The notes under the pieces are model-generated. The model did no database searches. It saw only the letters and a program-made list of their open reading frames with translations, and was not told where the DNA came from. From Nectonema munidae (taxonomy: Eukaryota > Nematomorpha > Nectonematoida > Nectonematidae), in assembly GCA_030549495.1 (NCBI GenBank), contig JAUIRK010000767.1:62001-126000 (forward strand): a DNA stretch of 64,000 nt, in the 5' to 3' direction. The translations under genes were made by a program, and so were the position numbers. Below are positions 1 to 30,057 of this stretch, one piece after another (positions within the stretch are counted from its first letter, which is position 1; every line of letters starts with the position of its first letter).

Positions 1-2247
1 CGTAATTTCACGCTTCTTTCAACACCTTGAGAATGAGATGGTAGATTTGGGATATTTGGCTTGTTTTCATTTCGAATCAAGCCTTTTATTTCGTTATTTG
101 ATACGTTCTTCAACATAGGCGGCTCTATTAACTGAGTATGAGTAATATCTATCATTCACTCCAAGTTTCAGCTTCCCAGTTTATTTTAGGAATTTTCTTT
201 GCTACTTTGACTCCATTTGATTCTCTAAAACAAAAGTCTGAAACACTTAAAAAAAAGTTAAAGTTTAATATTACCTTTCTCTTAATTCTAAAATTTTACT
301 AAGTGCAGTATTTCTAATACTTTTATCATCACTTTTTATCATTGAATAAAGAAAGTTTTCAGGAAGTAAACAGAAAGCATTTTTTTTGTAAATTATTTTT
401 TACGATACGTATGACATCATCATAAGGAAGTAGCTTTACAGCTTTAATGGTGGAAAAAGGTATTAATGGGCTGTCTTGAAGTTTTGATGAAACTTTTATT
501 TTGAACCATGCTGGAGCGTAAATCTGTACAATATATTGCACAAGTTTTTTCAGATTTTCACTTGGTGATACTTCTCTTGTGTATATTGCAAGAAGTCTTA
601 TTGCAAATGTTAGCCATTTTGAATGATTCACAGGACCTATTTTACATTCTATCCATCTTTTATCTACTTTTCCTAGACCAATGCCTTTGCTGTACTCAAA
701 CAAAAGACGTTGATCGTGGCTGAGATCAGTGAGATCATTTCTGTGGAAGATTTCTCTAGTCAAAGGAGAATCTATAATTTAAAAACTTACTTGTGCTTGA
801 TGTTGTATATTTTCACAACACTTTTGACCCAGCTCCCCCATATATTTTCCTGGACTAACTGTTACGCCATCAATGTACTTGAATAACGCTCTAAATGGAA
901 GTTCATTTTGATGAAGACTGCATCCGATAGTGTGAAGATTTCTTCCTATCATTTTTTCAAGGGTGACGACTAAGCCATTCTTCCATCATGTGTTTGCTGC
1001 AGTATTGCCCAAAAGAATGGCGAATATACTCTCAATACTTTTATATTCTTCTAAGACTCTAAATGTTTCGTTAGCAAGCACTTCACCAGTCGCGCCAATC
1101 AAAGGAACAGTCTTGTGCGTGAGATACTTTCCTTGAGTTTCTCCATCTTCAACTGTAAATGTTAAATGATGCTCTTTCAAAACATCTCTTTTTAATACCA
1201 CTTTTTCATCTACAGACTTCTCTATGAACGTTAAAGTTTTAGCGTCAATTTTTCCATCAACGCCAATGCAAAAAAATTTGTTGTTTGGCCTCATTTCTTG
1301 ATCACTAATAATATTTACTTTAGCCTTGGCTCTATCTATTTTGCTTTTATCTACCAAAATGTCTTTGACATTGACTTCTTCTTTGAATAAATGTTTTATG
1401 TCATTAAACAAGGCATTAGCCAAAGCTGCTCCTAAGTTAGAAGAACAATCGTGTCTTACTAGCTCCATTGCATATCTTGGTAACTTTGTAAGATTGTAAC
1501 TTTCTTTGATATATGTATGATTATTCCACTCTTCTTCTTCCTAAAAAATAGTAAAACGAAATATATCACAACTTAAATTAATACTACCTGAGACACAAAC
1601 GAAGAACTTGATGATCTTCTTGATTTAATATTCACTTTCAAATTTTCCGAAATAACATTAGGTTTCATCTTTTTACTTTTCCTTACAGCATTTTTATCAA
1701 CAGTAGACATTTGAAAATTCCCCATTGGTCCCACTTTGTTTCTTTGATCACGGAGGTACAATTTTTCTTCAATTGGAACTTTTGCATTAGAAGAACATGT
1801 GCATAAAATGTGTTCTTTAGTACAATTTGCTTTTTTACATTTGACTCGAGAATTAGAACATGGTTCAGTGTTTAAAGAACAAGAACACTATGATAAATCA
1901 AAGAGACTATTTATTTTTTTATTTAAATTTTTCTTCACCTTTATCTTTGCATGCTTTCTGTTTATTTCTTTTACATTTACCAATAAATTCTATACTTTTC
2001 TTATTATAGATTTATCATTAATCAAAGGCAAGTTTGGATTCACTGTACCCCAAATATACTTAAGCACAGAACAAATTTTATCCACTATTGAACAAAAGTT
2101 TAAATCAGGAAATGAGTTAATGAGAAAATAATAATATTGAATAACTTCCAAATGAGTGCTTGGATGTGTAAGCGAAATGTCACATGGACCACCTCCAAAT
2201 TTATCTTCACTTTTCTTCCTAGTAACAGGTTTCTTTATTTTAGCCAT
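1..2247 (-). mobile_element. Decayed copy of an unnamed repeated ORF family
   Basis: Read on the minus strand, a chain of coding-like blocks runs from about 2247 to the left edge. It starts with a lysine-rich N-terminus (MAKIKKPVTRKK) at 2247-1990 and continues with a cysteine-rich stretch (CKKANC, HILCTC) that joins LYLRDQRNKVGP near 1840-1700. A 160-residue block follows at 1468-986, then a block with LHQNELPF at 985-780, a block with HSKWLTFAIRLLAIY at 763-359, and PSHSQGVERSVKL at the very edge. I recognise this order of motifs (LHxNELP, SKWLT, HSQGVERSV) as one that recurs in many invertebrate genomes as a multi-copy ORF. I cannot name the family or its transposition chemistry. The copy is decayed, with several breaks, and continues beyond position 1. 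No terminal repeats were found. Confidence 0.55.
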
Positions 2248-2810
2248 TTTGAAATTATGTTATATACGAAAAAAAATCTAAGAAAAAAAATTTAAAAGGT
2301 ATATACGTATAGAAACAATTATCTGTAACAAACTCATTTCCGCAAAAATATAAACTAATTTAGAGATTTTTTTCTTTATTTTTCCATTGTATGCATCAAA
2401 ATGAAACTACCTTTTATAGGATCTTGTTGCGGTTTTAAAATCGACCTACCCTAATATATATATATATATATCATAACGTGAAGAATTGAACACAAGTAGG
2501 CCACTTATTTGTTATCCCCAACTTGTATACTACGGTGGTTTCTATTCCATAGTTTGCTGTGTGCATGATCATACATATATGCAGTAGTGGGATTCAGCCA
2601 GAGAATTAGATAAATGAATGAATATTATTTATATTTTTTTCCTTAAACACATAAACTATTATTTTTCATTAATTTTGAGTACAAGGATATACATTTTTAT
2701 AACGTGAAAAATGTTCATGTCTTTGAGCTGAAAATTTGTGATACTTTTAAAAATGTCAAGTTAATGCAAGTGCAACATAAAAAAGTTCACTAGCCATATG
2801 TGGCCCACCT
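2248..2810. other. AT-rich non-coding stretch
   Basis: No ORF or exon-like sequence is visible. The stretch contains a short TA microsatellite at about 2454-2471 and poly-T runs. It separates the decayed ORF block from the hAT-type MITE. Confidence 0.6.
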
Positions 2811-3787
2811 CAGGGGCGCACACCCTGAGGGGAGGGGGGGGTGGCGACCGCCCCCAATGTGTTTTCAGGTTTCCCCAATGTGATCCTCCTATTATTTTGA
2901 ATTATTCTGGGAACAGACAGTTTCATTTTAAAATAGTGAAAATTGCTTTATTAGTTTATTTTGTTTCCTTTCTCTCTTATGTTAATTATGTAGCAAATTT
3001 TTCAATTTTGAGTAAAATGTAAAGTAAAGGTACCGTGGGTGTGTTTTCATTGATAAGGCACTGATGTATCGCTTATGTCAAACTATGAACACATTGGTAT
3101 TGATGAAGAATCGAATCCAGAGGCTTCCGTGCTGTGTCCAACATCTCAACCAACCTGCCATGCCACCCATAAAGTATGCTGTAGGCGTAGGGGATAGGTT
3201 TCAAACTTAAGTTATGCTGTAAAATTTTTTAGTTTTTGTTGAAGCTCTATAACTTTTTTTGATAGTAGACTTTTTTTTCCTTAAAAGTTATTATAAAAGG
3301 CAAATCATTGCAAAATGTTAAAAGTTATTTTACTTTTTGTAGATTTTTGAATGATGCTGAGAAAAATGAAGTAATGCAATCTTAATTTATTGTTTGCACA
3401 ATTTTTTCTTTATTTTATACTCTCTAGTTATTTGTTTTCTCTATCAATCAAATATCCTTTCATCAATTCCTGTAATGTACCTGATAGACTACTTCATTTT
3501 CAAATGAGAAGCCTATTCGCCCCCCTCCAACAATTTTGGATTTTTTTAAATTAGTGTATTTGCGATATGCAAATTTAATTAAAATATTTTCACTTGGAAG
3601 TATGGTATTTAAATTTCACCAATTTTGTTAAAAAAATAAAAAATAGTTTTATAAATTTAGGTATGCGCTGAATACACTCTATTTTAAAGGACTTGAATAT
3701 TTGGTCTCCCGTGGTATTTTCAGACCAGTAATTTTGAAAATTGCAGAAAAATTTCGCCCCCAATAATTTTGAGGATGTGCGCCCCTG
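2811..3787. mobile_element. hAT-type MITE with a SINE inside
   Basis: The left end CAGGGGCGCACACC and right end GGATGTGCGCCCCTG form terminal inverted repeats. The interior is homologous, in reverse orientation, to the ends and middle of the larger element at 28615-31532, including the segment with GGTCTGAAAATACC-like text. The start CAGGGGCGCAC and the 8-bp target duplication of the 28615 copy fit the hAT superfamily. Here the flanks (GCCCACCT and TTAAAAAC) do not match, so either the duplication has decayed or the ends were rearranged. There is no transposase, so it is non-autonomous. A SINE lies inside on the minus strand. Confidence 0.8.
3028..3170 (-). repeat. tRNA-derived SINE (copy inside hAT MITE)
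   Basis: On the minus strand a tRNA-like head reads GTGGCATGGCAGGTTGG (A-box-like) and then GGATTCGATTC (B-box-like). It is followed by the shared body TTTGACATAAGCG...AGTGCC...AATGAAAACAC and the end GGTACC. Related copies lie at 7650-7800, 29685-29835 and 50901-51060. The A and B boxes are what RNA polymerase III would use. It occupies the same place in the MITE as in the 28615 copy, so it travels with that family. Confidence 0.75.
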
Positions 3788-4029
3788 TTAAAAACATTTG
3801 TAGCTAAGATAATAAAATGAGGTAATTACACAAGTTTTATTTATGCAAATAAAGTTTACAACCGTTTTGTTTTCAAGATTGGAAACTTTTAGCCTTTGCA
3901 TACATGAACACAAACCACAAGACAGTGGTAATTTGAAATCAGTTATTTTCTCTTAGAGCAACTGTTTGTCAGACCTGTCGAGCTTGCTCTACCTAAAGCT
4001 ATAGGATAAAGCACCTATTTTTTGCTTTT

Positions 4030-4270
4030 CACCTCTAGATCGTTTAGTTTTAAACAACTCCGCCACGAGAAGGCAGATTTAGAGATTTTCTTCTAGAGGT
4101 TATTTGAGACGCTTGCCTTATGAGACAAGAGATTATTCTTGTCCTTCGCCTCGGCGTTAGCAGTATTGGAGTCAAATTCTTCAGAAAGCGAAAGTAACGC
4201 AATGAATCGAGAGAAGTGGAGACAACGGATCGCAGCCCCAACTTGGGGATAAGGCAGTCAAAGAAGAAGA
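4030..4270 (+). repeat. Repeat related to 62640-62830, possibly an RTE LINE tail
   Basis: The segment starting AACAACTCCGCCACG is clearly homologous to the reverse complement of about 62640-62810 (AACAACTCCGCCACGTGAAG). Toward its end the plus strand reads NRERWRQRIAAPTWG, which resembles the C-terminal tail of RTE-type reverse transcriptases. It is therefore a short dispersed repeat, probably the 3' part of a LINE. The 62-residue reading frame on the opposite strand is not supported as a gene. Confidence 0.5.
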
Positions 4271-5014
4271 CATATATTCAGTTAGTAAAGTAAATCGTTT
4301 GAAAATATATTTAGGACTTGGGTCTATGAATTAAAATTGGGCTCTTTTGAATAAAAATTGAAGGTTTAAAATTTTTGGAAGAAAATTTGCTTTATTTTAT
4401 TACGTAATTTAACTCTTTTAGTTACAGTAATCAATATGGATAAACCGTTTAAGCTTAAAAAATTTTTTTTTGTTCTTAGCTCTTGTTCATATTGTTGTCT
4501 ACATTACTGCCTCTCATCGATTTTTTGATCAAATATAGCTCTCATATCAATAAGCTATCATATAATCAAATATAGATTCTAAATATTCATTCTAAAACTT
4601 AGCTTTAAAACAAGAAAGTAATATGGAAAGCCTATTCACAAGCTAAATATAAAAAAAGTAGAGCTAAATATCCCTTAAGTATAGCTGTTCGAAATTAGCA
4701 CAATAGTTGTATTTAAATCAAAACTTAAAACTCTAAATTTCTCTAATAGCTTTTAGTTCTATATCTCTTTATTTTTTTGATTATATTTAGGTTGATTTTA
4801 GAATTGGTTTTTTAGGGAAAAGGTACTTTCCTGCTATTTTTGTAATTAAAATGAAAAAGTGTGTGTCATCGTGTTCAGGTGACTGCATGAGGGTTATGCG
4901 TATTTAGTTTTGAGGTCGCACTCACAAAAAAGGCGCTTTTCTATAACTAAGAGATTTTTGCATATTTTTTGAACGAATACATTTCATTTTAAGAAGTATA
5001 CCTGAATTGTGGCT
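4271..5014. other. Upstream region of KLHL20, AT-rich
   Basis: There is no coding exon. Many runs of the type AGCTATAAAT/TTTAGAGCT are scattered at 4500-4760. The stretch near 4860-5014 is less AT-rich and is the likely 5' UTR and promoter side of the KLHL20-like gene. No convincing TATA box was identified. Confidence 0.4.
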
Positions 5015-5041
5015 ATGAGTGGTGTTGAAGGCGCGAGTTGA
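5015..5041 (+). promoter_or_regulatory. In-frame upstream ORF of 8 codons before KLHL20
   Basis: ATG at 5015 reads M-S-G-V-E-G-A-S and stops at TGA 5039-5041. It is in the same frame as the main ATG at 5069, and its stop proves that the main ORF cannot start further upstream. If the transcript begins before 5015, this short ORF could dampen translation of the main ORF. That role is inference. Confidence 0.45.
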
Positions 5042-5068
5042 GAAGATAGGAACTTTTGTATTGGTATT

Positions 5069-6919
5069 ATGGCTCAATCAAATCGGTTGGAGAGCCTGGA
5101 TTTAACGGCCTCCACCTCACGCAACAGCTGCTCACCATCTTCCAAACTTATTTACACTTCCGACAAACACCCGATGCATTTGTTGAAGGAGTTGAATACT
5201 CTTCGCTCCACTCAGCAGCTGTGTGACGTCATACTCAAGATTAGAAGACCGAGTAACGAATCTAGTGGAGACGAAGAGAGCGTCTGCTTCTACGCCCATC
5301 GCCTCATCCTATCCGCATTTTCCTCTTATTTCAAAGCCATGTTCACAAGTAACTTGGTAGAAAGTCGTGAAAAAGTGGTCACGTTGCATGGAATTTCCGA
5401 AGTTGGTTTGAAATTACTACTGGACTACGCGTACACATCGTCCATTGTGATAGACGATTCCAACGTCCAAGTTCTTCTTCCTGCAGCTAGTTTGCTTCTG
5501 ATAAATGACATCAAAGATGTTTGCTGTGAATACTTAGGCAAGCGTCTTACTCCATCGAATTGCCTGGGCATCAAAGCATTCGCCTACACGCATATGTGTC
5601 CTGAGTTACTGAGCAAAGCAAAAAAGTTTTGTGAAGTCAACTTTGAAAAAGTTGTTGAAAGCGAAGAGTTCATAGCATTGTCTGAGGCAGAATTAATAGA
5701 ATATATCAACTCAGATGAAATAAACGTGGATGCGGAGAAACAGGTTTTCGATGCCATCGTTGCATGGATTAGTCATAAAGAAGAAGAGAGAAAATCCTCC
5801 TTCTATAATGTCCTCCTGCACGTCAGATTGCCTCTTATGTCTGCCAAATTTTTGGTAGAAATCGTCAGTAACTACTCTCTTGTACGCAATGACGTCAAGT
5901 GCCGAGATCTGTTGGATGAAGCAAAAAACTACCTACTCTTACCCAATGAAAGATTTCAACTGCAGAGCATGAGAACCAAAGCGCGCAGACCTAGAAGGGC
6001 GAACGAGGTCTTGTTCATAGTGGGAGGCTGGTGTCATGGCGACGCCACTTCTACGGTGGAGCGCTACGAGTGCGAAAACGACGATTGGTGCATGTGCGCG
6101 CCCATGTCTAAGCAGAGGTGCGGAGTGGGGGTGGCGATCATCAACCACATGCTCTATGCCATTGGCGGACACGATGGCGAGTCCTACCTCAACAGTATCG
6201 AAAGGTTCGACATAAAGTGTGGGCTTTGGCAGAGTGACGTCATTGCACACAATAGCACATGTCGAACTTCAGTGGGTGTGGGCGTTTTGAACGGTGCACA
6301 TCTTTACGTTGTTGGTGGTCAGGACGGCGTCTCTTGCTTGAACCTGGTCGAAAGGTACAACGTATACACTAACAAGTGGACCCGCGCTGCAAGTATGAAT
6401 GTGAGGCGTCTGGGAGTGGCAGTTGTGGCTCTGTGCGGGCAATTGTACGCGATTGGTGGAGCAGATGGCACTTCCCCCCTGAGCAGCGTTGAGAGGTATG
6501 ATCCAGCGACGAATACCTGGTCTTATGTAGCATCGATGAAGACAAGAAGAAAGCACCTGGGGGCAGCTGTTCTTGGTAACCACATCTATGCTGTAGGTGG
6601 CCGTGATGAATCGATTGAACTTTCATCTGCCGAAAGATACAACTATATCACCAACACATGGACAAGCATCAACTCCATGACGTCAAGAAGGAGTGGTGTT
6701 AGTTTGGGTGTGATTAAAAATAAGCTGTATGCCATTGGCGGCTTTGATGGCTACAATTATCTTAAATCTGTCGAAAGATTCGATGCTGATCAAGAAATTT
6801 GGCAAATGACGAGCTGTATGAACTTTAAACGACTTGGAGCTGGTGTTGCTGTACTCAACTCTACATCATCATCCAGAGCTTTCAACAAAGAATATCGTTT
6901 GTTCAATGATTTAGTTTAA
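5069..6919 (+). CDS. KLHL20: Kelch-like protein 20 (diablo-type) BTB-BACK-Kelch Cul3 adaptor
   Basis: A 616-residue intact ORF. A BTB domain covers about residues 34-155 (LCDVILKI, AHRLILSAFSSYFKAMF), a BACK domain about 160-262 (NCLGIKAFAY, LHVRLPLMSAKFLV), and six Kelch repeats about 312-600 (VGGWCHGDATSTVERY, IGGHDGESYLNSIERF, VGGQDGVSCLNLVERY and others). The order and wording match animal KLHL20/Drosophila diablo closely; the human protein is 609 residues. The family recruits substrates to Cullin-3 ubiquitin ligase through BTB, while the Kelch propeller binds the target. ATG at 5069 is the first in-frame start after a stop at 5039. Two oddities: the coding region has no intron, and the BTB domain has an acidic insert (SNESSGDEES) before YAHR. 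It is GC-richer than its surroundings. The 3' end converges on RUVBL2. Confidence 0.96.
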   Translation: MAQSNRLESLDLTASTSRNSCSPSSKLIYTSDKHPMHLLKELNTLRSTQQLCDVILKIRRPSNESSGDEESVCFYAHRLILSAFSSYFKAMFTSNLVESREKVVTLHGISEVGLKLLLDYAYTSSIVIDDSNVQVLLPAASLLLINDIKDVCCEYLGKRLTPSNCLGIKAFAYTHMCPELLSKAKKFCEVNFEKVVESEEFIALSEAELIEYINSDEINVDAEKQVFDAIVAWISHKEEERKSSFYNVLLHVRLPLMSAKFLVEIVSNYSLVRNDVKCRDLLDEAKNYLLLPNERFQLQSMRTKARRPRRANEVLFIVGGWCHGDATSTVERYECENDDWCMCAPMSKQRCGVGVAIINHMLYAIGGHDGESYLNSIERFDIKCGLWQSDVIAHNSTCRTSVGVGVLNGAHLYVVGGQDGVSCLNLVERYNVYTNKWTRAASMNVRRLGVAVVALCGQLYAIGGADGTSPLSSVERYDPATNTWSYVASMKTRRKHLGAAVLGNHIYAVGGRDESIELSSAERYNYITNTWTSINSMTSRRSGVSLGVIKNKLYAIGGFDGYNYLKSVERFDADQEIWQMTSCMNFKRLGAGVAVLNSTSSSRAFNKEYRLFNDLV

Positions 6920-7096
6920 TATTTACAAAATTTTTATTCCTTTTAAAGTTATTCAAAATAGAAATAATTAAAAATATTTTATTTTGTTTAAGTTCATCGC
7001 CTATTTAAAAATCATGGAAACCTACAGATGAAAAACAGATTTTATTTAACTGAGAATGTATTTACACGCAGATATTTGCAATATTTTTAGTTAGAA

Positions 7097-7102
7097 AATA
7101 AA
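7097..7102 (+). terminator. Poly(A) signal for KLHL20-like gene
   Basis: AATAAA on the plus strand about 180 bp after the KLHL20 stop. It faces, at 8 bp distance, an AATAAA on the minus strand. Confidence 0.5.
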
Positions 7103-7109
7103 TGTTTTT

Positions 7110-7115
7110 TTTATT
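7110..7115 (-). terminator. Poly(A) signal for RUVBL2
   Basis: AATAAA on the minus strand, about 55 bp after the proposed RUVBL2 stop codon (7169-7171). It nearly touches the plus-strand signal at 7097-7102. Confidence 0.5.
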
Positions 7116-7168
7116 TGCTTTGAGGTGTGAAAGCTTCGGATTCATCAAAGGATTTCTTCCAAATATTT

Positions 7169-26290
<19,122 letters not shown>

Positions 26291-27450
26291 CTACAATATG
26301 CAAACAAAATTAACAGCAATTAATTCATGTCTTAAAATGTAATTACAATACAACGTACAGCGTTAAGCTTACTCTTATATACTCAGTTCATTTCATAATT
26401 TTGAAAATCCTTTCCTGAAGAAAGGCTTTATCGGTCATTAAAAATTTCTTTTGAAACGTAAATTAAAATAATTGAAATACATTTTTCAAGAGGGCTACTT
26501 GCTACCGAATGCGAAGAAAAATATCCGAATCAAACACAAGCTCCGACTCCAAAAACTTTAAAATGTGAAATATTTAAAACCAACTCTTATTTTAGGGAAT
26601 TACATAACTTTGCAATATTAATGGTGTGTGGTTTGGAAAATAAAATCGGTTAAAATGTACGTTTTACGTAACATAAAGATCTAGTTTTCGAGAAATAAAA
26701 AAAATGAGCCTCATTCTTTAAGAGATATGTTGACGATTTAAATACAGAATTAGGTAAAGTCGTTTGAAGCACTTAATTCATTCATAGTAATTTAGAATTT
26801 AGATACGAGAAGGATCACGGAGGAAGATGGGCCTTTTAGGATGTGTTTCTGGTAAAAATGTTAAAGATGAAACTTCAGATTGTAGACTGTTTTAAAAACC
26901 TAACTTTGAAAAAGATTATGAGTTGGTCTATTCACAGTGAGCAAAGGTAAAAATCTCTTTAATGAAAACTTTAGCAAAGCGAATTTGAAGAATTACAAAT
27001 GATTAAGCAATGATTTTATTATTGAAAAACTACTTCATTTACAGGTGTACCCTCTCAAAAAAGTAAAAGATACGAGATAGAGTAAAACGCTTGGATGTTA
27101 TGATGCTTTATAAAGAAGCTCAGAAAAAGTGTTAAAATTTGTCATTTATTGATGACTAAGGGAAGAAAATAAATGACTTGAAAGCAAAGCATGGACGAGC
27201 TTAGTGTTTTTATGTCTCAAAGGTTTCTTGCAAATTTTCTTTCCATCAGTGATGGGAAAGTTTTGTACAATCTCGATTTTTAAGAAATACACGATATCGA
27301 TGCTGATTCTTTTTATTTTAGTTTGATTCATTAGCAATTATATTTGAACGAGTTGAGAAAACACAAAAAACATCAAAACTTAACACAAATGATATAATAA
27401 TTACCTTATAAATCTTTTTTAAAAAGAATAATACTAAGATAACATAAAAT
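26291..27450. other. Upstream side of RUVBL2, nothing recognised
   Basis: It should contain the first intron and perhaps the first exon of RUVBL2 (minus strand). No convincing ATG-plus-donor or promoter could be chosen. Confidence 0.4.
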
Positions 27451-28606
27451 CCTTTCTGCTTTTGATAAAGTTCCGCATACTTACTTGCTCAGAAAACTTA
27501 GCTTCTATGGTATACACCCAAAAGTGCTGAATTGGATAAAGGCCTTTTTGAAAAATAGAACGCAACAAGTATCTATCAACGGACAAGCTTCTAGTAAGTG
27601 CGATGTGACTAGTGATGTGATTCAAGGAAGCGTGATTGGTCCTTTACTCTTCAATTTATACATCAATGATCTGACCTTTATAACAAAAACAAGCTTGAAA
27701 TTATTCGCCAACGATCTGAAGATATATAATGTATCAACAAAAGCATCGCAAAAACTTTTACAGAACGATCTCTTCGCTCTTCACCAGTGGTGCAACGACT
27801 GGAAGATGGATCTCAATTTCTCTAAGTGTAATCACTTGCAAATTGGCACACAGAACAATTTCAGGTACTACATTGGCGGCTACGACATAAAACGTGTTGA
27901 CTGTATCAACGACCTTGGTGTCACTCTTGACAAAGACCTTAAATTCGAGGCTCATTTCTTAAATGCAACGTCAAAAGCATATTCAGTCTTCTTCCAAATT
28001 TATAAAAGCTTCTGTCTTTGATGCCGATATAGCATTACCAATGTATAAAGCCCTAATAGGTCCGCACCTCGAGTATGGCAATGTAGTAGCACATCCAACA
28101 TGTCCTAAAGATATGAAAAGCTTAGAAAAAGTGCAGAGATTTATTACGAAGAAGATTGAAGGCTTCCAGAATTTAGAATATGAAGAAAGGATGCGCAAGT
28201 TATCTCAACCATTTCTCACCTATAGGTATAAGCGCAACGATATGATCACGACCTACAATATAGTTCACGGAAATATGAAAATAAAATCTAGTGTTCTGCC
28301 CGAGTTCTCCTCAAGAAGCTCCAGAGTTCATAGAAAACAATTCAAAAAAGCAAGATGTGCAAAGGCATTTTTAAGATCTTCCTTTTCGAATGGAATCATA
28401 AATGACTGGAACAAACTACCTGAAGACATTGTGGATGCACCATCACTCAACGTTTTCAAAAATCGCCTTGATTCCTACTGGAGAGACGAGGTTTTTATAT
28501 TTAAATAGCTGAATACATTTTAACATGATTGTTTTTTCTGTATTGATGCGATCCTAACAAGCTTTTCATTAGCTTATTTTTTCGCTTAATAAATTTATGT
28601 TGTTAT
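27451..28606 (+). mobile_element. CR1-like LINE, 5'-truncated reverse transcriptase
   Basis: The frame opens with SAFDKVPHTYLLRKLSFYG (from about 27451), then LNWIKAFLKNRTQQVSING, QGSVIGPLLFNLYINDL, LKLFANDLKIYN, WKMDLNFSKCNHLQIG and, after a frameshift near 28010, YKALIGPHLEYGNVV, LEKVQRFITKKI and a tail ending DSYWRDE at 28508. The catalytic FADD motif reads FAND (Asp to Asn) and GVPQGS reads VIQGS, so it would be inactive. The 3' end TAATAAATTTATG...TTATG runs up to the hAT insertion at 28607. The domain order fits CR1/Jockey-group LINEs. Confidence 0.85.
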
Positions 28607-28860
28607 GTTAAATCCAGGGGCGCACATCCTCAAAATTATTGGGGGGGGCGAAATTTTTTTTTGCAATTTTGAAAATTAGTGGTCTGGAAATACCACGGGA
28701 GACCAAATATTCAAGCAATCCTTTAAAATTGAGTGTATTCAGCGCATACCTAAAGTCGTAAATTTATAAAACTATTTTATATTTTTTTTTACAAAATTGG
28801 TGAATTTAAATATTATACTTCCAGCGAAAATATTTTAATTAAATTTGCATATCGAATATA

Positions 28861-29394
28861 GTGCGCAGAAAAAATGCCCCAATTAAAAAGTAGGAAAAAT
28901 GCTCCCAGTAAAAATGCCCCAATTTAAAATTAGGAAAAAATGCCCCAACACAAAAAATTATTAATTAAAATTTTTTAAAAAGATATGTCAAATAAAGATT
29001 TTTTGTAAAAAAAACAAAGTCAACTTTTCATCTAAAACATTTAAAATTTAATTAAAGTAAACTAAAAAACTCAGCATACAACAATTTTTTAAATACAAAA
29101 TTTTTTTTATAAAACAGCAAATATTTTTGGACTTTGTGTGTATCAGAACACTTTCTAAATGTAATTTGTATTTTAACTGATTTTAAGAACACATTCCCAC
29201 AAATCTGCACCTTTGCTATTGTTTTCAAGAACTTTATAAAGAAAAAACCCTATAGATTAAGAAATTTTAGAAATTTAGCCTTTTAAAACGGTACCAAATA
29301 AAAACATTTATATAATTTAAAAAAATCCTGAAAATCAAAAATTAGGGGGGATTTTTTTCTACTTTTTAATTGGGGCATTTTTACCTAGAACCAT
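28861..29394. mobile_element. Nested MITE with AAAAATGCCCC ends
   Basis: The 534 bp element is bounded by the 8-bp duplication CGAATATA (28853-28860 and 29395-29402). Near-terminal inverted repeats are AAAAAATGCCCCAATTAAAAAGTAG on the left and its complement on the right (CTACTTTTTAATTGGGGCATTTTT, about 29359-29382). The left subterminal region repeats AAAATGCCCC three times. The uninterrupted target is still visible in the 2811-3787 copy. The 8-bp duplication suggests hAT or a relative. Confidence 0.85.
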
Positions 29395-29684
29395 CGAATA
29401 TACACTAGTTTAAAAAAATCCAAAAATATTAGATCGCATTATTTCATTTTACTCAGCATCATTCAAAAATAGTTTAAAAGCTAAATTGATAGAAGTTACA
29501 AAAATCTACAAAAAGTAAAATAACTGTTAACATTTTGCAATAATTTGCCTTTTATAATAACTTTTAAGGAAAAAAAGTCTCTATCAGAAAAAGTTATAGA
29601 GCTTCAACAAAAACTAAAAAATTTTAGAGCATAACTTAAGTTTTTTGAATACTAATTTGATGTATCCCCTACAGCATGCTCTAT

Positions 29685-29835
29685 AAGTGGCATGGCAGGT
29701 TGGTTGAGATGATGGACATAGCACGGAAGCCTCTAGATTCGATTCCTCATCGATACGAATTTGTTCATAGTTTGACATAAGCGGTACATCAGTGCCTTGT
29801 CAATGAAAACACACCTGCTGCACCTTACCTTTTAC
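29685..29835 (+). repeat. tRNA-derived SINE inside hAT composite
   Basis: Head GTGGCATGGCAGGTTGG with TAGATTCGATTCC, body CATAGTTTGACATAAGCGG, CAGTGCCTTGTCAATGAAAA, end CACCTTACC. It is at the position equivalent to the SINE in the 2811-3787 MITE, so the insertion predates the spread of the two copies. Confidence 0.75.
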
Positions 29836-30057
29836 TAAAAATTGAAAAAATTGCTATATAATTAACATAAGAGAGAAAGGAAACAAAATAAACTAATAAA
29901 GCAATTTTCACTATTAAATGGAATCGTCTGTTCTCAGAATAATTTCAAAAAAAATAGGAGGCATAAAGGATTAGAGTTTATTTGACATTTTCAAGTTTTT
30001 ATAAGCAACAAAAGCCAACATTTTAGCTAGCCCTTATAATTAAAAAAATATTTAAAT

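Noticed and set aside
1799-2131. 110-codon plus-strand ORF opposite the left-edge repeat
   Set aside because: Phe/Ile-rich text is the complement of the Lys/Asn-rich minus-strand frame, which carries the recognisable family motifs.
3028-3170. Functional tRNA gene
   Set aside because: The head has A/B-box-like text but no full cloverleaf, and it is followed by a repeated SINE body. The same holds for the other three copies.
5939-6626. Three ORFs of 85-104 codons on the minus strand under KLHL20
   Set aside because: They lie opposite conserved Kelch repeats and have no protein motif. They are shadows of the coding strand.
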